A stretch of DNA of 23,146 nucleotides, taken from assembly GCA_046309355.1 (NCBI GenBank), contig JBKCPL010000030.1, positions 1-23,146 on the forward strand, read 5' to 3'. Each line of letters opens with the position of its first letter. The first letter of the stretch is position 1. A model generated the notes under the pieces. It was not told where the DNA came from. It searched no databases and saw only the letters and a program-made list of their open reading frames with translations. This document shows positions 1 through 4,926 of this stretch, one piece after another. Both the position numbers and the translations under genes were made by a program. The stretch is from CAYSBE01 sp046309355 (GTDB taxonomy: Bacteria > Bacteroidota > Bacteroidia > UKL13-3).

Positions 1-189
1 TTTACGTGCATTATGGTTATAAGCCAAATTCAAAATACCGAACCAACTCACACACAGTTGCTAGTTAAAAACATCAGCTATCTGTACGAATCTGCTACCT
101 TCAATACCGATAGGTATCAACCTTTATTAGCAGATTTCATCAATGCCATAACTATACCCTTTAACGTTTATTTAACTTTTTACCTATGA
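1..189 (+). CDS. 3' end of an unidentified ORF coupled to the response regulator
   Basis: Frame 1 is open from the first base to a TGA at 187-189, giving about 62 residues ending in IPFNVYLTFYL. The stop overlaps the ATG of the response regulator as ATGA, the usual arrangement for translational coupling, and this is the main reason to believe it is coding. I do not recognise the family from this fragment. Because the next gene is a response regulator, the missing upstream part could belong to a sensor protein, but nothing in the visible residues proves that. A chance open frame of this length in AT-rich DNA is possible. Confidence 0.4.
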   Translation, partial: FTCIMVISQIQNTEPTHTQLLVKNISYLYESATFNTDRYQPLLADFINAITIPFNVYLTFYL

Positions 190-935
190 GTTTAAAAAAG
201 CCGGTTATATGTGTGGCAGAAGATAATCAGGTAATGCTAGATAGGCTTGTAGAAGTGTTAAGCCTGCAGTATACTGTTATTCCAGCCATAAACGGTTTTC
301 AGGCTTTTCAACTGGTAAAGGTAAAAGATAACGTTCCAGATTTAATTATAACAGATATCATGATGCCTGAACTGGATGGCATGCAGTTATTAAAATTCCT
401 TCAGTCAGATGAACAGTACAGAAATATTCCAGTTATAATGTTTACTGCCTTAAATGATGAAGATACTATGGTATCAGCCTATGATAACGGAGCAGTGGAT
501 TACATAATAAAACCTTTCAGCATGAAAGTATTATTGGCGAAGGTACATAGGTTGCTTCGTAAAAATACAGTAGAAGTAAAGTTGGAAGACCTGAGCGCAA
601 ACGACAGTTTGGTGGCTAGAGTTGATGCCTACATAACCGAGAATATTTCAAATCCGGATATTTACATTTCAGAAATAAGCAAACACATCCATCTCTCTAC
701 ACAGCAATTGCACAGAAGGCTGCTCAAGCTTACAGGTAAAACAATATCGGCCTATATACTGATGCACAGGCTGGAGCACGCACGTAATCTGATTGTGATG
801 AAAGCGCTGTCCATAAACGAAATTGCTTATCAGTCGGGATTTCGTTCACCATCCTACTTCATAAAAATGTTTAAACGGCAGTATACCATTACACCGCTTG
901 AGATGAGACAAATCATCGGAAACGGGTCACGCTAG
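186..935 (+). CDS. Response regulator with REC receiver and AraC-type DNA-binding domain
   Basis: A cytoplasmic two-component transcription regulator of 249 residues. Residues 6-125 form a receiver domain with the acidic pair E12-D13, phospho-acceptor D57 in the motif TDIMMPELDG, T87 and K109 (KPF). Residues about 142-247 form an AraC/XylS-type domain with two helix-turn-helix units, one around EISKHIHLSTQQLHRR and one around INEIAYQSGFRSPSYF. The order is like the cytoplasmic end of Bacteroidota hybrid two-component systems, but here it is a free-standing protein. Its ATG overlaps the stop of the preceding ORF, so it is probably co-transcribed with that gene, whose identity is unknown. No target gene can be inferred; no polysaccharide-utilisation genes are present nearby. 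Confidence 0.9.
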   Translation: MSLKKPVICVAEDNQVMLDRLVEVLSLQYTVIPAINGFQAFQLVKVKDNVPDLIITDIMMPELDGMQLLKFLQSDEQYRNIPVIMFTALNDEDTMVSAYDNGAVDYIIKPFSMKVLLAKVHRLLRKNTVEVKLEDLSANDSLVARVDAYITENISNPDIYISEISKHIHLSTQQLHRRLLKLTGKTISAYILMHRLEHARNLIVMKALSINEIAYQSGFRSPSYFIKMFKRQYTITPLEMRQIIGNGSR

Positions 936-975
936 CACAGTAATGCAACCAGTGCATCTGCCTTGCTAATATACG

Positions 976-997
976 AAACATCCCCCTCGCGATGTTT
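976..997 (+). terminator. Weak hairpin after the response regulator gene
   Basis: AAACATC at 976-982 and GATGTTT at 991-997 form a 7-bp stem with an 8-nt loop, 41 nt past the stop codon. Only a short T-run follows, so it may be a weak terminator or only a chance inverted repeat. Confidence 0.25.
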
Positions 998-1026
998 TCA
1001 TACAACTACTGAACATGCACCTGCAT

Positions 1027-1056
1027 TTTGATTAGCACCTAAGCACGCTATATTTG
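1027..1056 (+). promoter_or_regulatory. Bacteroidota-type promoter upstream of the zinc-ribbon gene
   Basis: TTTG at 1027-1030 is followed after 18 nt by TATATTTG at 1049-1056, an exact match to the Bacteroidota -7 consensus TAnnTTTG with near-standard spacing. Transcription would start near 1061, giving a leader of about 85 nt. The leader holds a nested inverted repeat: CAGTATA 1083-1089 with TATACTG 1126-1132, enclosing GCATA 1096-1100 with TATGC 1107-1111. Whether that structure regulates anything is unknown. Confidence 0.6.
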
Positions 1057-1146
1057 CCCCATTAATCTGGTATGCCTGTAATCAGTATATGAGTTGCATA
1101 ACTTAATATGCTGACTAGACTAGGGTATACTGCATAGCGTAGTAGT

Positions 1147-1398
1147 ATGTTAAAATCTTGGCTGTATCGTATCTTGGCATTGTATCATTATATTCGGTTG
1201 CTGGCTTCCCGAAAACTGGCAAAAAATCCGGGTCGCTGTCCGTATTGCAAATCCGAATATTCTATTGAGCGCATGAAGCGCTCAGGCGAATTGAAAAAGT
1301 ATCAGGTGCCGGTAAAAAAATATTATTGCAACACCTGCCGCAAGAGTTTTTATGCTAAAAAGAACGAAGAAAAAACATTCTTTGTTCGTTACTGGTAG
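1147..1398 (+). CDS. Small zinc-ribbon protein of unknown function
   Basis: An 83-residue basic protein. Two CxxC knuckles, C31/C34 (RCPYCKS) and C61/C64 (YYCNTCRKSF), with the YxC-N-x-C-RKSF pattern predict one zinc-ribbon fold. The first 25 residues are hydrophobic and basic (WLYRILALYHYIRLLASRK) and could be an amphipathic or membrane-associating helix. I do not recognise a named family. Zinc ribbons of this type occur in nucleic-acid-binding proteins and at the ends of transposases, but there is no transposase here. It stands alone between the response regulator and odhB with its own promoter and a hairpin after its stop, so it is probably monocistronic. Confidence 0.65.
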   Translation: MLKSWLYRILALYHYIRLLASRKLAKNPGRCPYCKSEYSIERMKRSGELKKYQVPVKKYYCNTCRKSFYAKKNEEKTFFVRYW

Positions 1399-1404
1399 TT
1401 TGCA

Positions 1405-1429
1405 TACACACTGCTATACGTAGTGTGTA
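1405..1429 (+). terminator. Hairpin 3' of the zinc-ribbon gene
   Basis: TACACACT at 1405-1412 pairs perfectly with AGTGTGTA at 1422-1429 around a 9-nt loop, 6 nt after the stop codon. No T-run follows, so it may be an mRNA 3'-end stabiliser and not a classical intrinsic terminator. The nearly self-complementary sequence resembles the one after the metallophosphatase gene at 21699-21716. Confidence 0.4.
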
Positions 1430-1469
1430 ACTACACATTCCTGCTGTGTCAGAATTTGAGGTTTATTCA

Positions 1470-1477
1470 TACATTTG
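1470..1477 (+). promoter_or_regulatory. -7 element of the odhB promoter
   Basis: TACATTTG is an exact TAnnTTTG match ending 27 nt before the odhB start codon. I see no TTG at the expected -33 distance, so only the -7 half is supported. Confidence 0.4.
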
Positions 1478-1504
1478 CATCCGTAAATACCTAATTATAT
1501 CCGC

Positions 1505-2719
1505 ATGTCATTAGAAATTAAAGTGCCCACCGTAGGCGAATCAATCAGTGAAGTTACCATAGCACGTTGGAATAAAAAGACGGGCGACTATGTAGAGATG
1601 GACGAGTTATTATGCGAACTGGAGAGTGATAAAGCCACATTTGAATTGAATGCCGAGGCAGCCGGAATACTAACTACCGCGGGTAATGAAGGGGACACTA
1701 TAAAAGTAGGTGATGTGATCGCGCGGATAGATACATCTGCCCCCAAACCTGCAGGCACTCCCGAGTCTAAAAAAACGGAAGCGAAAACAGCGAAAACGGA
1801 AGTTAAAAAAACAGAACCCGTTACCGAAAGTACCTATGCCAGCGGAACTCCCAGCCCTGCAGCAGCTAAAATACTAGCCGAAAAAGGTCTCGAATCAAAA
1901 GATGTAAAAGGCACCGGGCGCGATGGACGCATTACTAAAGCGGATGCCCTCGCTGCTGAGTTGAAACTTACCCGTAACGAAGCTAAGTCCCGAAACGAGC
2001 GCAAAGAGAAGATGACTTCACTGCGAAAAACGGTTTCGAAGCGATTAGTAGCTGCTAAAAATGAAACGGCTATGCTTACTACTTTTAACGAAGTAGATAT
2101 GAAGCCGATAATGGATTTGCGTACGCAGTTTAAAAATCAGTTCAAAGAAACGTTTGGTGTTAATCTTGGTTTTATGAGCTTTTTCACCAAAGCTGTGTGT
2201 GTGGCTTTAAAACAGTTTCCGGCAGTAAATGCATACATTGATGGGGAGCAGATTGTTTACCATGACTTCTGCGATATCTCCATAGCAGTAAGCGCTCCTA
2301 AAGGCTTAGTAGTACCCGTAATTCGTAATGCCGAATCGCTTACGCTGGCTGAAATAGAAAAAGAAGTAGCTACTCTGGCAGGCAAGGCACGCGACAATAA
2401 ATTATCTATTGAAGAAATGAGCGGGGGCACGTTTACCATTACCAACGGGGGTGTTTTTGGCAGCATGATGAGTACCCCTATTATCAATCCTCCTCAGTCG
2501 GCTATTTTAGGAATGCACAACATTGTTGAGCGTCCTGTGGTGCGCGATGGTCAGATTGTAATTCGCCCGATGATGTATGTGGCTCTCAGTTACGATCACC
2601 GAATTATTGACGGACGTGAATCGGTTGGTTTCTTAGTAAAAGTAAAACAGTGTTTAGAAAATCCTACATTACTGCTTACTGAGGGAAGTGATCCGAATAA
2701 AATGGTGCTCGGGTTGTAA
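1505..2719 (+). CDS. odhB: Dihydrolipoyl succinyltransferase, E2 of 2-oxoglutarate dehydrogenase
   Basis: The E2 core of the TCA-cycle 2-oxoglutarate dehydrogenase complex transfers the succinyl group from its lipoyl arm to CoA. Residues 1-77 form a lipoyl domain with the lipoylated lysine K43 in ELESDKATFE. Residues about 78-112 are a Lys/Thr/Glu/Pro-rich flexible linker. Residues about 113-148 are the E1/E3-binding domain (SPAAAKILAEKG to GRITKADAL). Residues about 168-404 are the acyltransferase, ending in YDHRIIDGRE with catalytic H365 and D369. The length of 404 residues is normal. The start follows a good -7 box and opens directly with the lipoyl fold (MSLEIKVPTVGESISEV). The E1 gene (odhA/sucA) is not adjacent downstream, so in this genome E2 appears separated from its partner. 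Confidence 0.95.
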   Translation: MSLEIKVPTVGESISEVTIARWNKKTGDYVEMDELLCELESDKATFELNAEAAGILTTAGNEGDTIKVGDVIARIDTSAPKPAGTPESKKTEAKTAKTEVKKTEPVTESTYASGTPSPAAAKILAEKGLESKDVKGTGRDGRITKADALAAELKLTRNEAKSRNERKEKMTSLRKTVSKRLVAAKNETAMLTTFNEVDMKPIMDLRTQFKNQFKETFGVNLGFMSFFTKAVCVALKQFPAVNAYIDGEQIVYHDFCDISIAVSAPKGLVVPVIRNAESLTLAEIEKEVATLAGKARDNKLSIEEMSGGTFTITNGGVFGSMMSTPIINPPQSAILGMHNIVERPVVRDGQIVIRPMMYVALSYDHRIIDGRESVGFLVKVKQCLENPTLLLTEGSDPNKMVLGL

Positions 2720-2782
2720 AATAAAAGATACGCTGTATTGAGTTTTATTACTATTCTTTAGTTACCAAAATAGGGTTAGCCG

Positions 2783-4141
2783 CTACATCTGGGTCATCAT
2801 CTTTTGCAGTATCTCAACCATAGCTAATGTATCCAAATGGCAGTACTCAAGTAGTTGCCTTCTTGTTTCGCTTTGCTCTGATTTAGTCATGCCGGCTAAT
2901 TGTGAATAGGTATAACTGGCAGTGCCACCGTCTTGTATGGTTAAATCAGAGTAGCTTAAATGTGGAACAAGTACAGGCAAAACTGCTTTTATGGAGTAAC
3001 TTCCGTAAAACGCTTCATTGTAAACCTGTCTATTACGAAATGGAATCATCAAGTCAACCATACGATTGATGATTGCCTCTATTCGCTCTGAATACTTCGG
3101 GAAATTGAATGCAAGTTTTTGTAAACACCCACGTTCGAAAGTAATATTCCATACCAGTATAGTCCCTTTTTTATCAAGGTCGTTACACAATTGCTCAATC
3201 AAAGCAGGCCTGGGATCACTGATGCCATCGCCTAAGTAGGAGTGATGTGATACTTGACCTCCGGGTTTATGCTGCACATGTAAGCTGTATTGAAAAGGTA
3301 TTTGCTGATATGGTGAACTTAAATCGTACTGTGGTACACCGTACATAACGGTTTCAAAATCCATAAAATAAATGGGGTACTCCAGCTGGTCTAAAAATGA
3401 ACGCACCTCATCGTTTTCAAACCGGGTTACAGCATCAATGAGTATCTGCTCTTGCTCATTTACTGCAACCAGTGAGCTGCAGTAATTTTGAAAATTACAC
3501 GGAAACGGTTTATTGCAGTGTTTACCCATCGTCAATTCGGGCTCTTGCTTGGCTGCCAACAGGTTTTTTAATTCGGCTATTTTTTCGTTGATAAAAGGCT
3601 GCTTTGGTTTTACCTCATCCAGTATTGAAGTAGCTTTGAATAATTCGTTTACATTCAATTTTCCGTTTCGCACATAGGCAGAGTTGAGATGTAAAATAGA
3701 GATATCCGCCAGCTCAATGCCACAATTATTCATAACATGATATTGCAGTGCGGCATCTATTATATGGTAGTCTTTCACTTTTGTGCTTCCTTTTACTTCG
3801 AAGGCATAATATTTTTTACCCTTACGAACCAAAATATCCAGTGCACACAATACACCATCGTGCATAAATGCTGCTTCGTAAATGACGTGTTGAACTGGAA
3901 GTAACTTTTGTGTACGCTCAACGGTTATAGAACTGTGCCATTCTTCATCGCCTTGTGCATTCACCCCGTCTTCAAACAGTTGTTGAGCGAGCAACCCGAT
4001 ATCGCTTCCTTGTTGAAATACTGCTGCTTGTTGTTCATCCTCTTCATCAACAACTTCAGGTTTGAATTTTTGCAGGTATAAGCGCTTGGGACATTGCCAG
4101 CCAGAAATGAAGGTTGATTTGGATAGGATATGTTTAGTCAT
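2783..4141 (-). CDS. Predicted two-domain nuclease (DUF2779: Fe-S Cas4/RecB-like plus DEDD exonuclease-like)
   Basis: A 452-residue protein starting at the ATG 4139-4141 (MTKHILSKSTF); a longer frame would need a TTG at 4162. The N-terminal half looks like a RecB/Cas4-type PD-(D/E)xK nuclease: C17 in QCPKRLYL, D102, then E115-x-K117 in YYAFEVKGS, and a downstream cysteine trio C209, C215, C221 that with C17 matches the four-cysteine Fe-S arrangement of Cas4/AddB. The C-terminal half has DEDD-like motifs: D261/E263 in YFMDFETV, the WNITFERGCL segment around 331-340, and D437 in EYCHLDTLAM. DUF2779 proteins are widespread and poorly characterised; a role in DNA repair or defence is inference. 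It lies just downstream of a truncated GIY-YIG gene, with no cas genes nearby. Its 3' end converges on odhB. Confidence 0.8.
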   Translation of the reverse strand: MTKHILSKSTFISGWQCPKRLYLQKFKPEVVDEEDEQQAAVFQQGSDIGLLAQQLFEDGVNAQGDEEWHSSITVERTQKLLPVQHVIYEAAFMHDGVLCALDILVRKGKKYYAFEVKGSTKVKDYHIIDAALQYHVMNNCGIELADISILHLNSAYVRNGKLNVNELFKATSILDEVKPKQPFINEKIAELKNLLAAKQEPELTMGKHCNKPFPCNFQNYCSSLVAVNEQEQILIDAVTRFENDEVRSFLDQLEYPIYFMDFETVMYGVPQYDLSSPYQQIPFQYSLHVQHKPGGQVSHHSYLGDGISDPRPALIEQLCNDLDKKGTILVWNITFERGCLQKLAFNFPKYSERIEAIINRMVDLMIPFRNRQVYNEAFYGSYSIKAVLPVLVPHLSYSDLTIQDGGTASYTYSQLAGMTKSEQSETRRQLLEYCHLDTLAMVEILQKMMTQM

Positions 4142-4158
4142 GTGGAATAAATATACCC

Positions 4159-4314
4159 TCAAATATGGTCAATTAAAACGTCAAAATATGACGTTGAACA
4201 GCTGTATTTATAAATTGAGTTATGTTTTCTAACCCGTTCATGGAGGTCATCACCAGTATACCCCACATAAAATTTATCAGCGGAGGCGGAGTGTAAAATG
4301 TAGAGATAAAACAT
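4159..4314 (-). pseudogene. Truncated GIY-YIG endonuclease-domain protein (UPF0213-like)
   Basis: A 51-residue reading frame starting at the ATG 4312-4314. It has the GIY segment (YLYIL, residues 3-7), the YIG segment (YVGYT, 16-20) and the following basic helix with R27 (HERVRKHN), as in small stand-alone GIY-YIG proteins of about 80-100 residues. After HNS the sequence stops resembling the family and ends early, so the region that should carry the catalytic glutamate is missing. The last codons fall in a hairpin-plus-T-run sequence at 4177-4195, which suggests the original 3' part was lost. It sits 15 nt beyond the tRNA terminator with no visible promoter of its own. Probably a non-functional remnant. 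Confidence 0.6.
4177..4195 (-). terminator. Hairpin with T-run inside the end of the truncated GIY-YIG frame
   Basis: AACGTCA at 4177-4183 and TGACGTT at 4189-4195 form a perfect 7-bp inverted repeat around AAATA. On the minus strand it is followed by TTTTAATT, giving a weak terminator shape upstream of the DUF2779 gene. Confidence 0.35.
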
Positions 4315-4329
4315 AAGGTCAATATAAAT

Positions 4330-4359
4330 AAAAAAACCCCTTCTGACTGAAGGGGTTTT
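4330..4359 (-). terminator. Intrinsic terminator of the tRNA-Val transcript
   Basis: AAAACCCCTTC at 4333-4343 pairs with GAAGGGGTTTT at 4349-4359 (11 bp, 5-nt loop). On the minus strand the stem is followed by a continuous T-run (A-run 4330-4336 on the plus strand). It begins one base beyond the 3' end of the tRNA. Confidence 0.85.
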
Positions 4360-4360
4360 G

Positions 4361-4435
4361 TGGAGGCACATGGATTCGAACCAAGGACCCTCTGCTTGTA
4401 AGGCAGATGCTCTGAACCAGCTGAGCTATGCCTCC
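4361..4435 (-). tRNA. tRNA-Val (anticodon TAC)
   Basis: A 75-nt cloverleaf. The acceptor stem GGAGGCA/TGCCTCC (7 bp) pairs fully, with discriminator A at 4361. The D-stem is GCTC/GAGC, and the anticodon stem TCTGC/GCAGA closes the loop CTTACAA, giving anticodon TAC, which reads GTA and other Val codons. The T-loop is TTCGAAT. CCA is not encoded; the terminator starts directly after. The T-stem CTTGG/CCATG has one T·T mismatch at its second pair, which is unusual but tolerable. It is the last member of a transcript that begins with tRNA-derived repeats at 4436-4692, under the promoter at 4763-4793. It is the only copy in the window that looks functional. Confidence 0.93.
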
Positions 4436-4532
4436 GATATTTTATAAGAACAAACTCCGGTTTAGGACCCTCCCGACTTTCAGTCGGGATGCTCTGAACC
4501 TCCCGATAGCTATCGGGATGAGCTATGCCTCC
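4436..4532 (-). pseudogene. tRNA-Val-like unit 1, arms replaced by palindromes
   Basis: Full unit next to the functional tRNA. The D-loop palindrome is at 4501-4518, the anticodon-arm palindrome at 4471-4489, and the small T-arm-position inverted repeat AAAC/GTTT at 4452-4463. The 3' acceptor strand is missing. Confidence 0.75.
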
Positions 4533-4629
4533 GATATTTTATAAGAACAAACTCCGGTTTAGGACCCTCCCGACATTCAGTCGGGATGCTCTGAACCTCC
4601 CGATAGCTATCGGGATGAGCTATGCCTCC
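4533..4629 (-). pseudogene. tRNA-Val-like unit 2, arms replaced by palindromes
   Basis: Same structure as unit 1, shifted by exactly 97 bp. The D-loop palindrome is at 4598-4615. The anticodon-arm palindrome at 4568-4586 has a single T-to-A change that opens the innermost base pair of the hairpin. Confidence 0.75.
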
Positions 4630-4692
4630 GATATTTTATAAGAACAAACTCCGGTTTAGGACCCTCCCGACTTTCAGTCGGGATGCTCTGAA
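4630..4692 (-). pseudogene. tRNA-Val-like unit 3, partial
   Basis: This is the promoter-proximal, 5'-truncated unit. It starts at TTCAGAGCAT, so the acceptor strand and the D-loop palindrome are missing, and keeps the anticodon-arm palindrome at 4665-4683. Upstream sequence (4693 onward) is unrelated to the repeat. Confidence 0.7.
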
Positions 4693-4762
4693 GATCTCAA
4701 TTTCTGTTTTTTATGAACAGTAGAACAGAGATTTTAAGTGCAGGTTTTTAAAAAACGGACTG

Positions 4763-4793
4763 CAAATATAGGCTGGGCAAATAAATAAGCAAA
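4763..4793 (-). promoter_or_regulatory. Strong Bacteroidota-type promoter of the tRNA-Val/pseudo-tRNA transcript
   Basis: On the minus strand TTTG (4793-4790) is followed after exactly 19 nt by TATATTTG (4770-4763), a full match to the Bacteroidota consensus. Transcription should start near 4757 and run through the array and the tRNA to the terminator at 4330-4359, a primary transcript of about 400-430 nt. The leader between 4693 and 4757 holds a loose inverted repeat (ATCTC near 4694, AACAGAGAT near 4724-4732). No other feature is visible between this promoter and the AsmA gene at 4927 beyond that gene's own upstream region. Confidence 0.75.
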
Positions 4794-4926
4794 TTTTATT
4801 CAAAAATATTGCCGCACTGTAAGCCCGAATGGTATTGTGCTTGACTTCCATGAATATAGCTTAACTGCCAAATCCGATATATTGCAACACACCTGCTTCG
4901 TTATACAGTATATTCGCCACTCACTC

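Larger units (their letters stand above)
4436..4692 (-). repeat. 97-bp tandem array of tRNA-Val-derived units carrying palindromes
   Basis: Two full 97-bp units (4436-4532, 4533-4629) and a 63-bp partial unit (4630-4692). They are identical except for one base in the second (plus-strand 4574 is A where the other units have T). Read on the minus strand, each unit is the 5' flank and 5' body of the neighbouring tRNA-Val. The blocks GGAGGCATAGCTCA, GGTTCAGAGCATC and AGGGTCCT match the functional tRNA exactly. Between the first two, the tRNA's GCT is replaced by the 18-nt palindrome TCCCGATAGCTATCGGGA. Between the second and third, the anticodon arm is replaced by a TCCCGACT-GAA-AGTCGGGA hairpin. 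The T-arm and 3' acceptor strand are absent; AAAC-CGGA-GTTT sits there instead, followed by the same 20-nt spacer that precedes the real tRNA. None of the units can fold into a tRNA. It could be decay of an ancestral tRNA array, a palindromic mobile element in tRNA copies, or an assembly artefact. Confidence 0.9.

Noticed and set aside
834..843. CAGTCGGGAT resembling the right arm of the array palindrome
   Set aside because: It encodes QSG(F) inside the conserved AraC domain of the response regulator and has no matching left arm nearby.
4142..4162. Longer start (TTG at 4162) for the DUF2779 gene
   Set aside because: The ATG at 4141 opens directly with the family-typical MTKHILSKSTF; the TTG adds a hydrophobic heptapeptide with no support.
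4436..4692. CRISPR-like array
   Set aside because: The repeat unit is 97 bp with no unique spacers; the whole unit is repeated and is made of tRNA sequence and palindromes. No cas genes are present; the Cas4-like motifs nearby belong to a DUF2779 protein.
4436..4692. Integrated-element attachment site at tRNA-Val
   Set aside because: Attachment duplications normally copy the 3' end of a tRNA. Here the 5' part is copied, and no integrase is present.
4837..4926. N-terminal extension of the AsmA protein from the GTG at 4837
   Set aside because: The 30 extra residues do not look like part of the family, and the membrane anchor follows the ATG at 4927.
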